Shown one piece after another: positions 8,674 to 18,938 of a stretch of DNA of 64,000 nt. The stretch is taken from contig JADZBE010000007.1 of the NCBI GenBank assembly GCA_020852275.1, positions 124,001-188,000 of the forward strand, read 5' to 3'. This DNA comes from Phycisphaerales bacterium (GTDB lineage Bacteria > Planctomycetota > Phycisphaerae > UBA1845). Under the pieces are notes generated by a model. It had not been told where the DNA came from, ran no database searches, and saw only the letters and a list, made by a program, of their open reading frames with translations. Every line of letters starts with the position of its first letter. Positions within the stretch are counted from its first letter, which is position 1. The position numbers and the translations under genes are program-made.

Positions 8674-11307
8674 TCATCGCCCCCGAAGCAGCTCAACCGT
8701 TTCCGCCACCGTGCCGGCTTCCATCAACCGCTCGCGAACGGACACGTCCCGGGAAATGTCCGCCACCTGGCTCAGTAGCGACAGTTGGGATTCGGGTTGC
8801 TCGGCGGGCGTGACGAGCAGAACCAGCAAGTGGACGGGCGGGGTCGAGTCTGAACCGAAGGTCACGCCCAGGACCGAGCGTCCAATTGCTGCGAAGGGCG
8901 ATGTCAGACCCGGAATTCGTGCGTGCGGGACGGCAACTCCGTTGCCGAGGTCCGTCGATATCTCGCTCTCCCGCTCCAGCGCCAGCCGAACAACGTCGTC
9001 GCTTGACGCCCCGCCGGGTAGTCTGTCGGATGAGACCGCCTTCACAAGCTCCGCGATGGCGTCGGCTGGCCGCTGCGAGCGCAGGTCCAGTACGATGCCC
9101 CCGCGTGAGAGGGCATCAGCCAGCGAGGCCGCGGCTTCGTGCGGATACTCGTCCTCAATCCGTCCGACAACCTGTTCGAGGATGTCTTCCAACGTGACGA
9201 GTCCCACAGGTTGCCCGGCGTCCTCGACCACGTAGATGGACGCGCCTTCGTTCTGCATGCCGGTCAAGACGGCCTCGACGGTTTCCTCCGCTGATACTGG
9301 TTTCAGCGGGCGCACCAGCGCCGGCCAGTTGGAGTCAGCCGCGCGGGCGATCAAGTCTTTGGTGAGCAAATAGCCCGCGACAGATCCCGTCTCGGGCTCG
9401 ACCACCGGCCAGCGCGAAAACCGCTCCTGGGAGATTTGGGCGAGCACGAAATCCCGCGTTGCCGAGATGGGCAACGATCGGACGCGCGACCAGGGGACCA
9501 TCACGCTCCGCACGCGCTGCGAGCCGATATGGGCGACGTTCTCGGTGATGAGTTGCAGCCGCAGGTCCTTGATCTTCCGGTCCGCTGCGCCGCGGTGCAC
9601 GCCCGTGTCGGCGAGCACCAGGCGCGCCAGTGCTACGGCGGCTTCGGCCTCTTCAAAAACCGCCGCGTTCGCTCCCGCGTGCTCCAGATCCTCCCGCTCG
9701 CGGAGGTACCGGGCGCGCACGAGGATGCGAGCGGTTGGGCTGACGCTTCGCGCCGCCGCGACAACCGCCGCGCGGTCCGCAGAGTTCGGCAGCGTCAAGA
9801 CCAAATGAGACGCGCGCCGCATGCCCGCCTTTTCGAGAATACTCTCGTGCGACGCATCCCCGAAAATCGCCGCTTGTCCTTCCGCGCGCAGCCACGAGAC
9901 CGTATCCATGTTCAAGTCGATCACGACCGTGGAGAGCTTGGCGTCAAGCAGGAGACGGTGCACAGCGCGACCCACGGGTCCGTAACCGACGACGATGGCG
10001 AGGCGCGAACCCGCGTCCACCTGCTGTGCCATTGCACCGGTCGTGTCCTGATTGGATGCCGCGATCCGGCGTTCCGCCTTGCCGTTGATCAACCGCCAGA
10101 GCGATGGACGCGCTCGGATCCATCCTTCGATTCTCGGGAGTGCACGGAAGAGCTGCGGATTCAGTGTGATCGAAATGATCGCGGCAGCGACAAGCACGTT
10201 GTGCCCTGCTTCCGGCATCAATCCATGACGACGAGCCATATCCGAAAGGATGAAGGAGAACTCGCCGATCTGGGCCAGGCCGACCGCGACCGTGAGCGCG
10301 GTTCGGGCGGAATGGCCCAGCAGCGCCACGATCGCCAATGCCGCCAGCGGCTTGGCGACGAGGATGATCGCCAGCGCCGCTGCGATCATCAGCGGTTGCT
10401 CCAGCAGGAATGCCGGGTCGAAGAGCATCCCGACGGAGACGAAAAACAGAACCGCAAACGCGTCCCGCAGCGGAAGGGCATCCGCCGCGGCCTGGTGGCT
10501 GACCGGCGATTGGGCCACGACCATCCCAGCCAGGAACGCGCCCAGCGCCATGGATGCCCCGAAAAAGAAGTATGAAGCGGCCGCAATCGCGATTGAGCAT
10601 ACGAGCACGGTTAGCGTGAACAACTCCCGCGAGCGAAGCCTTGTCACCTGTACCAATGCCCAAGGGATGATCCGCGAGCCGGCCAGCAGGACGATCCCGA
10701 CAAGGGCCGCGAGCTTCAGAAGGGCAATCCCGAGCGTGTGCCAGAGAGAGCCCACGCCCGCAGATTGCCCGCCCGGCTCCGCGCCACCGCTCTGCCCGAG
10801 CACGGGTAGGAGTACGAGCAGGATGACTGTGAAGACATCTTCGACGATGAGCCACCCAACCGCGACATGCCCTTGTGGCAAGTTCAGCGCGTCCGCGTCC
10901 ACGAGGACCCGCATGAGCACGACCGTGCTCGCGACCGCCATCGCCATGCCGATGACGGCGCCCGTCTTGAGGGGCAGCCCGAATGCCGAAAAGATCGCCA
11001 TTGCGAGGACGGTCGCAATCACACTTTGTCCGATCGCCCCGGGGATCGCCACCCCTTTGACCGCCAGCAGATCCTTGACGTGGAAGTGCAGCCCCACGCC
11101 GAACATCAGCAGGATGACTCCGACTTCCGCCAACTGCTGCGCGACGTGGACATCGCCGACGAATCCCGGTGTGTGCGGGCCGATCAGGACGCCGGCAATC
11201 AGGTACCCCACGATCGGCGAGAGCCGGAGCCACTGGGTGATGAGACCGAGCAACCACGCGCCGGTGAAGGCGGCGGCGATGGTGGCGATGAGCGTCAGAT
11301 CGTGCAT
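8674..11307 (-). CDS. CPA2 cation/proton antiporter fused to RCK, CBS and PTS-EIIA domains
   Basis: About 877 residues with four modules in order. About 1-385 is a KefB/YbaL-type CPA2 antiporter membrane domain (LSPIVGYLIAGVLIGP). About 400-520 is a TrkA-N/RCK nucleotide-binding domain starting IVVGYGPVG. About 570-700 is a CBS pair of the CorC/HlyC style (VMVPWSRVRSL, LLTKDLIARA, GLVTLEDILEQVVG). About 715-877 is a PTS EIIA type-2 domain with the phospho-acceptor motif GNGVAVPHAR (His795). It should exchange K+ or Na+ for H+ at the inner membrane, gated by nucleotide binding and perhaps by phosphotransfer. The start ATG at 11307 gives the usual short N-terminus before helix 1. It is flanked by two tRNA-Pro blocks. 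Confidence 0.9.
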   Translation of the reverse strand: MHDLTLIATIAAAFTGAWLLGLITQWLRLSPIVGYLIAGVLIGPHTPGFVGDVHVAQQLAEVGVILLMFGVGLHFHVKDLLAVKGVAIPGAIGQSVIATVLAMAIFSAFGLPLKTGAVIGMAMAVASTVVLMRVLVDADALNLPQGHVAVGWLIVEDVFTVILLVLLPVLGQSGGAEPGGQSAGVGSLWHTLGIALLKLAALVGIVLLAGSRIIPWALVQVTRLRSRELFTLTVLVCSIAIAAASYFFFGASMALGAFLAGMVVAQSPVSHQAAADALPLRDAFAVLFFVSVGMLFDPAFLLEQPLMIAAALAIILVAKPLAALAIVALLGHSARTALTVAVGLAQIGEFSFILSDMARRHGLMPEAGHNVLVAAAIISITLNPQLFRALPRIEGWIRARPSLWRLINGKAERRIAASNQDTTGAMAQQVDAGSRLAIVVGYGPVGRAVHRLLLDAKLSTVVIDLNMDTVSWLRAEGQAAIFGDASHESILEKAGMRRASHLVLTLPNSADRAAVVAAARSVSPTARILVRARYLREREDLEHAGANAAVFEEAEAAVALARLVLADTGVHRGAADRKIKDLRLQLITENVAHIGSQRVRSVMVPWSRVRSLPISATRDFVLAQISQERFSRWPVVEPETGSVAGYLLTKDLIARAADSNWPALVRPLKPVSAEETVEAVLTGMQNEGASIYVVEDAGQPVGLVTLEDILEQVVGRIEDEYPHEAAASLADALSRGGIVLDLRSQRPADAIAELVKAVSSDRLPGGASSDDVVRLALERESEISTDLGNGVAVPHARIPGLTSPFAAIGRSVLGVTFGSDSTPPVHLLVLLVTPAEQPESQLSLLSQVADISRDVSVRERLMEAGTVAETVELLRGR

Positions 11308-11467
11308 CGTTGGACCATAGCCGAGTTTGTGGCGAGCTTCGAGGGCGCATTTACACCAAGACACTCAGGTGGTCGCGGTCGGGAGATTCGGAAAGCCCTG
11401 CTTCCGGCGACACCCTCGATTCGGCGGCTCCAGTACGGTACGGTTCACTGAGAGCAAGGAGGTCGCG

Positions 11468-11780
11468 ATGCCAACAATCTGACGGATGCCGAGCGCGCGG
11501 CCAGCTTCGTCCACGATCCGGAGACCGATCGCGTTGTCCTTGCTATTCCGCGCGGAATGAGGCTTGGGCGGGCCATCCGTCTTGCCAAAGTGCGGCAGTA
11601 TCGCATCGAGAGCTGGGGGCGGTTGCCTGAGGAGTTGGACTTGAGCCGAACCGCTGGATCACCACTTCTCCAGGTCCGGAGCCGATCGACCCAGAGTCGG
11701 CGATCCGCTGGGCGATGACCACGGCCGACAAGCCTCCCGAGCGACCGTTCCTGGCGATGGGCCTCCGGACGGGCATCAAC
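11468..11780 (+). pseudogene. Possible decayed coding remnant with intact ribosome-binding site
   Basis: A textbook Shine-Dalgarno (AAGGAGG) sits five bases before ATG 11468, but that frame stops after four codons. One frame over, 11461-11650 reads as plausible protein (SFVHDPETDRVVLAIPRGM and LGRAIRLAKVRQYRIESWG), and a third frame, about 11651-11778, reads PIDPESAIRWAMTTADKPP and ends in TGA. This looks like a gene damaged by frameshifts. I recognise no family, and it could be coincidence. Confidence 0.3.
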
Positions 11781-12061
11781 CCCGATGCTCGTCATTGATG
11801 CCGTTGCCACCGTCTTTCACGGTTTCACGGTTGAGCAAAACCCGGATTCCAGCTCCCCAAGCCCGGATTCCTTGCACGAAGCGTTCAACAGGCGTACTGT
11901 CGCCCCGAGTTGTTTTGTTAACGAACGACCTTCGGGACGGTGGTTTCGGTTCCACAGCGTGACCGCGGCGGCGTTGAGAACTCACTCGCCTCGCTTCTGC
12001 GGAGACCCCCAGTCGATCCGGTCCACGCCTTCGACTGGGGCCTCGGCCGGCGGCTGAAAGC

Positions 12062-12152
12062 GTGCCACTGCTCTGTGATCAGCGGGATGATGCGAGTGAG
12101 TGCTCGGCAGGCCGCGCGATGTCGGAAAGCACTGCTCGCAGAGCAGTGGCAC
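12062..12152. repeat. 91-bp inverted-repeat element, copy B
   Basis: Same ends as copy A: GTGCCACTGCTC at the left and GAGCAGTGGCAC at the right, with about 45 bp of conserved spacer including GATGCGAGTGAGTGCTCGG. It is followed by a short tandem of GAGCAGAGCCGTGGCACGC at 12154-12192. It lies 133 bp upstream of the intact tRNA-Pro. Confidence 0.85.
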
Positions 12153-12285
12153 GCGAGCAGAGCCGTGGCACGCGAGCAGAGCCGTGGCACGCGCGCCTCC
12201 GCCCCCACGCGCCGTCCGGCCCCGCGCTCACGTCTTCCGCTTCCTTGACACCTCGCCTGCGCCAAACCGACAATGCTCCGCTTCG

Positions 12286-12360
12286 CGGGGCGTAGCTCAG
12301 TCTGGCTAGAGCGCGTGGTTTGGGACCACGAGGCCGCAGGTTCGAATCCTGTCGCCCCGA
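12286..12360 (+). tRNA. tRNA-Pro (anticodon UGG)
   Basis: Full cloverleaf: acceptor CGGGGCG / CGCCCCG with discriminator A, D-arm GCTCAGTCTGGCTAGAGC, anticodon arm with TGG, T-arm with canonical TTCGAAT. CCA is not encoded. A decayed copy lies 3.8 kb upstream, and a 3' remnant lies at 22974-23000. Confidence 0.95.
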
Positions 12361-12446
12361 CTTCTTTCACGGTCTTCATGGCGGGGCCGCTTTCGGGAAG
12401 GCGGGCTTCGGCTTGGATCTCACCCAGGGCTTACGGTGGCTTGCGA

Positions 12447-15218
12447 TCAACGTCCGAGGACTTCGTCCCGGAGGCGGCGGTGCTCGTCGGCTTGGTCAGG
12501 CTTTCCCCATGCATCGTAGAGCGCGATGAGTTCCACGAGAAGATTGTCGGGATACGCGTGCCCACCCACGCCGCGGCGAACGTCTCCCGTGTTTCCGACC
12601 ACGGCCAGGAGCGCCCGTTCAGCCTCCTCGAAGCGGCCACAGCGCACCAAGTGGCTGCCGTACAACTCATGCGCCTGCGCGGCCTCGCCTTCCGCCATGT
12701 CCGGGATTCGGGTCAGCAGCGGGTTGTACAAGGCGTCCGCCTCGTCGAGCCGCCCCTGCATGGAGATGAAATGAGCGATGTAGAATTCGGCGGTCACTTG
12801 GATGTAATCGTGGCCTCCGCCGTGGCTTCGCAGCGCCACGAGCAGCTCTCGCGCCAGCGCCTCGCCTTCAGTCGCCCGCCCCGCGCGACTGAAAAAGTCC
12901 AGGCTTTCGCTGATGACGCCGAGCATGATCGGGCTGGCGGGGTCCACTTTCTGTCTCATGCATTCGAGTTTGCGCAGCCGAAGCTCCGCCGGTTCCCGCG
13001 CCTCCCCGAGGCCGGCGAGCGAAAAAGCCAGAACGTCCATTGCATCGAGGCGGATCTGATGGCAATCGCCGAACGCTTCCGCGGTCCGATCCAACAGCGC
13101 GCGCGCCGCACGCGCTGCGGGCTGGTAGTGGCCGGCGTCGCAGTGGAACTCCGCCTGCCAGAGCTGTGTTTCCAGCGTCATCGGAGCGTCCGGACCGAAG
13201 CACCGAAGAGCGCGCTCGGCGCATTCGGCGGCCAGCGCCTCGAGGCGACTCGTGATCTCCGCCGCCGGACCGTCCTCGGAGGTTGAATACTGCAGGCGCC
13301 TGTCGATGCGGATCAGGCTCACAAGTAGGTCGATCTGTCGGGCGTCATCCTCCGCCAGGACGGGATGCGTGCGGAGACTCGCCAGGATCGCCCGGGCCTC
13401 GTCATACCGGCGGTTCAGCACGCAATGGTCCGCGAGGCATTTGCGCGTCATCAGCGTTCGGAAGTCGTTCGGTCCGAAGACGCGCTCCATCCTCGGCAGG
13501 AGCCCGTCCAGGATCGCACCGGCCTCGGTCCTTTCCTCAAAAGCCAGCAGGGTGCGCACGAGCGCCGCTTCGCTGAGCAGGGTCTCGGGACTGTCGGGAC
13601 CGAGCGTGGAGTTCCAGATCGCGAGGGCGCGTCGCCGCTCCGCCTTGGATTCGCGGCACTGGTTCAGGTTGGAGTAGATGTCGGCCAGCATGTCGCGCAC
13701 GGTGGCCTCCTGCGTCGGGTGGTCCGCGAAGCGTTCGCCGGCGGAGGCGGACGCCTTACTGAGCACTTCGACCAGGCGGACGTCCGCGCCGCGGTTTCCG
13801 GGCTGGACGCTGGTGAGGACTTCGCGCATGAACTCATTGACGGCGCGCGCCTGCTCCGCCTCGGTGTTGGCCCGTCGAGCTTGAAGCAGGGTGGCGGCCA
13901 CCCCAGCGGCGGCGACCATCATGACGGCCAGCGCGGCGATCACGGACCCTCTCCGCCGCTGCACAAATCTGCGAATGAGATAGCCCGCGCTGGGCGGTCT
14001 GGCCAGCACCGGCTCCCGGCGCAGGTATCGGCCGATGTCTTCCGCCAGCGCGCTTGCCGTTGCGTAGCGCCGCCGCCGATCCTTTTCCAGGCACTTCATG
14101 ACGACCCAGTCCAGATCGCCGCGAACCGCCCGCTTGAGCGTTCGAGGTTCAGACCGGCGGCATCGAGCGATGTCCATCGCCGAGGAGGGGTTCTCTCGCC
14201 GCGGTACAGCGGCGGTCTTCCACCGCCCGTCGCCGGACGACGACCCCAAAGTCGCCAGGCGCTGACTGGGCCGAGGCGCCTGCTCCTCCCGGATGATTCG
14301 CTGCATCTCCGCCAGCGGCGAGGCGCGAAGCCGCCCGCGGTCCAGCGGTGTCGTGCCGACCAGCAGTTCGTAGAGCATGACGCCCAGGCTGTACAAGTCG
14401 CTGCGGGTGTCGATGTCCACGCCGTGAACTTCGGCCTGCTCGGGACTCATGTATTCGGGCGTACCCATGAGCTGGTGCAGCTCGGTGAACAGGGTCTTGT
14501 CGGTCAAGGGCGCGGCGGTCGCCTTGGCGATTCCGAAGTCGATGACTTTCGGCAGCGGCTGCCCGTCCGCCACGCTCACCAGCACGTTGGAGGGTTTGAG
14601 ATCGCGGTGGATGACGCCCTTCTGGTGTGCGTGCTCGACGGCGTGGCAGATGTCGCGGAACAGGCCAAGACGCTGGCGAACGGAAAGCCTCTCGCGGTCG
14701 CAATAGCGGGTGACGGATTCGCCGCGCACCAGCTCCATCACGAAATAAGGCCGCCCGCCGTCCGTCGCGCCGGCGTCGAGCACGCGGGCGATGTTGGGAT
14801 GATCCATCAAGGCCAGCGCCTGGCGCTCCGCCTCGAAGCGGGCGATGACTTGGCGCGTGTCCATGCCGGCCTTGATGATCTTCAGGGCGACGCGGCGATG
14901 CACCGGTTCAGTTTGATCGGCCATGAACACCGCGCCGAACCCACCCTCGCCGATAAGCTGAAGGAGCTTGTACCGACCGATCCGCGATCCGGCGCCTTCA
15001 CCGGGGCGCGGTTCCGCGAAGACGGAGGCGAAGCCGGCGCCGGTCGGGGCGGCGAGGAATTCGGGATCATCCAGGGTTTGGAGAAGATCGAGGGCCTCGG
15101 CGGCGATCGCGCCGTCTGCGCCGGACTCGCGCTGCACGAACGCGGCGCGCTCCGCGGTCGGCAGGAGCGCGGCCCGCGACAGCAGCTCCTTCAGGCGTTC
15201 ACGATCCGCGGCGTTCAT
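12447..15218 (-). CDS. Membrane-anchored Ser/Thr protein kinase with C-terminal TPR-like region
   Basis: About 923 residues. Residues about 80-370 are a complete Hanks-type kinase: P-loop GEGGFGAVF (90-98), catalytic Lys113 (VALK), HRDLKPSN (204-211), DFG (227-229) and [11 protein letters not shown] transmembrane helix at about 415-435 ([20 protein letters not shown]) is followed by a long TPR-like helical region to the C-terminus ([41 protein letters not shown]). The start is fixed by a 4-nt ATGA overlap with the upstream ECF sigma gene, so the two are translationally coupled. In planctomycetes ECF factors are often paired with such kinases (known for the family), so it probably transduces an envelope signal to its sigma factor. 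It could use other substrates. Confidence 0.9.
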   Translation of the reverse strand: MNAADRERLKELLSRAALLPTAERAAFVQRESGADGAIAAEALDLLQTLDDPEFLAAPTGAGFASVFAEPRPGEGAGSRIGRYKLLQLIGEGGFGAVFMADQTEPVHRRVALKIIKAGMDTRQVIARFEAERQALALMDHPNIARVLDAGATDGGRPYFVMELVRGESVTRYCDRERLSVRQRLGLFRDICHAVEHAHQKGVIHRDLKPSNVLVSVADGQPLPKVIDFGIAKATAAPLTDKTLFTELHQLMGTPEYMSPEQAEVHGVDIDTRSDLYSLGVMLYELLVGTTPLDRGRLRASPLAEMQRIIREEQAPRPSQRLATLGSSSGDGRWKTAAVPRRENPSSAMDIARCRRSEPRTLKRAVRGDLDWVVMKCLEKDRRRRYATASALAEDIGRYLRREPVLARPPSAGYLIRRFVQRRRGSVIAALAVMMVAAAGVAATLLQARRANTEAEQARAVNEFMREVLTSVQPGNRGADVRLVEVLSKASASAGERFADHPTQEATVRDMLADIYSNLNQCRESKAERRRALAIWNSTLGPDSPETLLSEAALVRTLLAFEERTEAGAILDGLLPRMERVFGPNDFRTLMTRKCLADHCVLNRRYDEARAILASLRTHPVLAEDDARQIDLLVSLIRIDRRLQYSTSEDGPAAEITSRLEALAAECAERALRCFGPDAPMTLETQLWQAEFHCDAGHYQPAARAARALLDRTAEAFGDCHQIRLDAMDVLAFSLAGLGEAREPAELRLRKLECMRQKVDPASPIMLGVISESLDFFSRAGRATEGEALARELLVALRSHGGGHDYIQVTAEFYIAHFISMQGRLDEADALYNPLLTRIPDMAEGEAAQAHELYGSHLVRCGRFEEAERALLAVVGNTGDVRRGVGGHAYPDNLLVELIALYDAWGKPDQADEHRRLRDEVLGR

Positions 15219-15853
15219 GACCCGGCGTCCCCGCGCGCCTCGCTCTTCAAGCGCCGCAGGAGCCAGGAGCGGGCGTAGCGCCATTCCCGATCCACCGTGG
15301 TCGGGGCGACACCCAGCGCCGCGGCGGTCTCGTCTATGGAAAGTCCGGTGTAGAATCGCAGATGGACGACGCTGGCAGCGCGCGGGTCTTCCAGGCGAAG
15401 GGCCTCGATCGCCGCGTCGATTTCCTCGACATCGGAGAGGCACTCCTCGTCCGCCAGATCCGCGACGTTGGCGATTTCGCGCATGCGGTCGCCGCCGCGT
15501 TTCTTCGCACCCACGCGCCGCGCGTGCTCAATCAGGATGCGGCGCATCGCCTCCGCGGCCGCGGCGTAGAAATGCGCTCGGCTGTCCCACTGGCACTCCG
15601 CCGTCCCGACCAGTCGCAGGTAGGCCTCGTGAACCAGCGCGGTCGCCTGAAGCGTATGCGACCGGCGCTCGCCCTGCATCTGCCGATCCGCCAGCTCCTT
15701 CAGCGAACGGTAAACGAGCGGCAGCAGCTCCCGCGCGGCGTGCGGCTGGTGCGCGGCAGCGGCTTCGAGCAACTGCGTAATTCCGTTCACGAGGGGACCG
15801 GACCCCGCGGGCGGGTGACCGGCCTCCTCGCGTGCTGTTGTGTTCATGTGCAT
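15215..15853 (-). CDS. ECF-type RNA polymerase sigma factor paired with a Ser/Thr kinase
   Basis: About 212 residues. Region 2 holds [29 protein letters not shown] and [19 protein letters not shown], the signature of the planctomycete/acidobacterial Sig-70_X6 (TIGR02999-like) group. Region 4 ends with [27 protein letters not shown], a helix-turn-helix for -35 recognition. There is no anti-sigma gene next door; instead it overlaps the kinase gene by ATGA. Possible starts are ATG 15853, ATG 15847 (MNTTARE) and a longer one at 15910; none has a strong Shine-Dalgarno. It diverges from the surface-protein run starting at 16116, whose transcription it may control (inference). Confidence 0.9.
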   Translation of the reverse strand: MHMNTTAREEAGHPPAGSGPLVNGITQLLEAAAAHQPHAARELLPLVYRSLKELADRQMQGERRSHTLQATALVHEAYLRLVGTAECQWDSRAHFYAAAAEAMRRILIEHARRVGAKKRGGDRMREIANVADLADEECLSDVEEIDAAIEALRLEDPRAASVVHLRFYTGLSIDETAAALGVAPTTVDREWRYARSWLLRRLKSEARGDAGS

Positions 15854-16115
15854 GAGTATATGCGAGAACCGCGGCGACCGGGCGTCAGGAAGCCGCCTTT
15901 TGTTCGACACTTCTGCCTCTCCGGGCGTTCATCACGAATCTCGCGGCGGCCAGATGCTGCCGGCCGGAATGAAGGCTTCTGGGGCGCTGCGGTCCGGGAA
16001 TGACGCCCCAACCGCGCTGTCTGCGCCTATCTCTTTCAACCCCCCCGCCGCGCTTGTGGCAGTGCATCGGAGCTTTCGCGTCGGCAGGTTCGAGACGAGG
16101 GATAAGGAGATTTTC

Positions 16116-17744
16116 ATGTACAGGATGCCGGGCTTCGTTACGGCGGTTTGGGTCACCTTGTTTGCCAATGCGGTATGGGCACAGCTCAACTTGCCCTTCG
16201 AGGGGAGCGCGAACGTCGATTGGGGGAACGGGTCCGCCGCGGTCTTCAAGATCACGAACACCGGGTCGGCTCACGCGCTTCTGGGCGTGGCGAACAACTC
16301 CTCCTTCGGAATTGGAGTGGCGGGTCGGGCGAATGCGGGCTACGGCGTCCGCGGCGAAAGCTACAGCGATTTCGGCATCGGGGTGTGGGGAACATCGCAG
16401 AGCAATACAGGAAGCACGTCCGGTGGCTTTTTCGATTGCCATAGCGACGTCGGGATCGGATGCCGCGGTCTGGCGAGGGCTGCCGTCGGACCCACCTACG
16501 GGGGTCACTTCCTCAGCGTCTCCACCAGCGGCACCGGTGTCCACGGGTCGGCGGATTCCTCCACCGGATTCACCTATGGCGGCTATTTCAAGGCCGACTC
16601 CACCAACGGCACCGGTGTGTACGGGCATGCCGCCGCCACGAGCGGGAGCACGTTCGGAGGGCAGTTCTACAGCGACAGCCCGACCGGTTTCGGAATCTAC
16701 GCCCAAACCAATTCGACGACCGGCCTGAACATCGCCGGGTCGTTCACCAGCAGCGGCGATGTCGGTATCGCGGTCAGAGGCTACGCGGCGTCCCAAAGCG
16801 GAACGACCACCGGCGGGTTGTTTCAAAGCGAGTCCCCCAATGGCAAAGGCATCGTGGCCAACGCCATGTCCCTCACCGGCGCCACAAACGGCGGTTAGTT
16901 CTTGAACCGGAGCACCGCCGGAACCGCGGTCAAAGGAGAAGCCGTGGCATCCACCGGTTCGACCTTCGGCGGACACTTCACCAGCAGCAGCACGGGCGGC
17001 GTCGGCGTCTTCGGCCGAGCCGCGGCATCTACCGGAACGGTCATCGGCGGCTCGTTCCAGGCCGACAGCAACAAGGGGATCGGCGTGTATGGCAACGTGG
17101 CGCCCGGAAACGGAATAACGGGCGTCTATGGGCAAGCCGGAGCGAGCGGGACGAACTATGGCGTCTTTGGGCGGACATCCAGTTCCACGGGATACGGCGT
17201 GTACTCCGCCGGACGATTCGCCGCCAGCGGGACCAAATCGTTTCAGATCGATCACCCGCTCGATCCGGAGAACCAATACCTGAACCACTATTGCGCCGAG
17301 GGACCGGAACCCCTGAACGTCTACCGGGGGAATGTTACGCTGGACAACCACGGTGAAGCGTGGGTGGCGCTGCCCGACTACTTCGCGGAGATCAACCGCG
17401 ATCCGTCCTATCAACTTACGCCGGTGGGCGGCGCGGCGCCGAAGCTGCACATCGCCCAGCCGATTGCAAACAACCGGTTTCTGATCGCCGGAGGTGCGCC
17501 GGGGCTTGTGGTTTCGTGGCGCGTCGAAGCCGTGCGCAACGACTTGTTCGTTCAAACCTATGGCGCTCCGGTGGAAGTTCAGAAACCGGAGCCGCTGCGC
17601 GGGTCTTTTGTACACCCCGAGCTTTATGGTCAGCCTGTAGAGCGCGGTCAGTTGTACGTTGCACCGGATGGGCAAGGCGCGGAAGCGCCGATAGCGACGG
17701 ACGATTCGATTGGCATGGGATCGTCCGCCCAAGAGCGAGAATAA
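16116..17744 (+). pseudogene. Secreted 26-residue-repeat fibre protein interrupted by one in-frame TAG
   Basis: A signal peptide (MYRMPGFVTAVWVTLFANAVWA) follows AAGGAGA. From residue 103 the protein is built of exact 26-residue repeats beginning GGxF and containing GxGVxG and TGxT. The seventh repeat (residue 259) has TAG at codon 261 (16896-16898), exactly at repeat position 3, where other copies have F, H, Y, Q, S or L. The frame and register then continue through two more repeats and a conserved tail (FQIDHPLDPENQYLNHYC, LTPVGGAAPKLHIAQPI, FLIAGGAPGLVVSW). It is therefore one gene with a nonsense codon, not two. Without readthrough only 260 residues are made; TTG 16902 could restart the second part. 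It is probably a surface fibre or adhesin. Confidence 0.8.
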
Positions 17745-17893
17745 GTCTGGCAGTTTGAGTTCAGAGTTGTGCACGCAGGTCTGGCGCGTTCAGACCTGCG
17801 ATGCGAAACGCGGTTTCGCCGCGAAATCCGGCAGAGTTGTTTCGAAGGGCTACCTGCCCACGGCCGACGGATACAAACAAGGGAGCACGAGCG

Positions 17894-18796
17894 ATGAGTC
17901 TGAAGCAAAGAGTAATGGTTGGATTTCTCATGATGGCAGGCTGGGCATTCGGACAGCAGGTCGAAAAGCCTCCCGACGAGCGCGTGGAGGGCATTCCGAG
18001 CGACGGCGAGGATCAGTCGCCGGCCGACTTCCTCGCTTCGAGGGAGGAATTGATGAACCTGCTCAACGGCGGGACGACGGATGATTTCGAGCGATACGTC
18101 GTTGCAGACGGTAATGCTGAGACGCTCAACATATTCGATCTAAGTGACGCGACGGTTGCGAATGGTCAGGGTCCCAACCTGGTCAACCCCGGAGTGATCT
18201 ACTTCAGCGCGGAAAAGATTCAGTGGAATGGAAGGACTTACTTCGGACTGCCCTCGCGCGCCATCTCGACGAGCGCCAATTCGATCGGCTTCTCCTACGA
18301 AGGGATGACACAGGTCATGGGCATCGACCTCCACGCGTACGCGGGATTCTCGGATACGGTGACCGTGCGCGTTTTCTCTCCGGATGGCGTCCTGCTGGGA
18401 AGCACCGCGGTAACCCTGCCGAACGATGCGTCACCTGCCTTTGTCGGTTTCCGGCATGATGACGGCATCGGAGCGTTGGAGGTTATCAGCCAGACGCGGT
18501 CCTTCAGCGCAGTCCTCGATAACCATTCGTTCGGGGTCATGTGCGCCAGCGACCGATGCGAGGGCACCGAGGAGCTTGCGGCCAAGGTTCGCGAGAAGTC
18601 CTGCGGCTGCCAGGTGCAGGCGATTCTCAAACATGGCGCCGTCGGGAAGGACTACGGTTTCCTGATGCCCGACGGCGAATGTCTGTCCGCCGAAGCGAAT
18701 CGCAAGGGCAAGGCGAAAGTCAAGCAATGCCCCTCGCGCGGTGGGAAGGTGCTCGTAAGTTCGTGTGGACTGGAGGCGCGCGTCCGCTGCCCGTGA
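17894..18796 (+). CDS. Secreted protein with C-terminal Cys-rich RGKAK/CP-type domain
   Basis: About 300 residues. MSLKQRVMVGFLMMAGWAFGQQ is a signal peptide, with GGGAG-like purines upstream of ATG 17894. The central part (about 60-215) is a beta-rich domain resembling PEP-CTERM-neighbour or lectin-like folds (FSYEGMTQVMGIDLHAYAGF, SDTVTVRVFSPDGVLLGS); no named family is certain. The final 80 residues (C at about 222, KSCGCQVQAILKHG, NRKGKAKVKQCP, SSCGLEARVRCP) match the ends of the proteins at 22098-22598 and 61906-63831. It lies 149 bp after the fibre gene and is probably co-transcribed with it. Confidence 0.8.
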   Translation: MSLKQRVMVGFLMMAGWAFGQQVEKPPDERVEGIPSDGEDQSPADFLASREELMNLLNGGTTDDFERYVVADGNAETLNIFDLSDATVANGQGPNLVNPGVIYFSAEKIQWNGRTYFGLPSRAISTSANSIGFSYEGMTQVMGIDLHAYAGFSDTVTVRVFSPDGVLLGSTAVTLPNDASPAFVGFRHDDGIGALEVISQTRSFSAVLDNHSFGVMCASDRCEGTEELAAKVREKSCGCQVQAILKHGAVGKDYGFLMPDGECLSAEANRKGKAKVKQCPSRGGKVLVSSCGLEARVRCP

Positions 18797-18938
18797 GAGG
18801 CAGGGGCGTACCGGACTGGCTTGGGTTGCAGTCACATGGGAGTTCCTGACCCTCGGGAATCCTGCGACGCATGGAATACGACTGATGGATCGCGTGGAAA
18901 GTCTCAGCAGACGTAAATTTCAGCATTGGGAAAAAATT

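Noticed and set aside
8485..12360. tRNA-Pro copies as attL/attR of an integrated element carrying the antiporter
   Set aside because: The repeats extend about 250 bp upstream of the tRNA, not just over a 3' end, and no integrase is present. A block duplication explains it better.
11918..12379. Minus-strand frame containing VGATGFEPAASWSQTTRSS
   Set aside because: This is the translated antisense of the tRNA-Pro and the repeat element, a well-known spurious annotation. The same applies at 8505-8696.
15885..17774. 629-residue minus-strand frame opposite the fibre gene
   Set aside because: It mirrors the Gly/Thr/Ser repeats on the other strand and lacks any signal or domain. It does explain why the amber codon could be overlooked.
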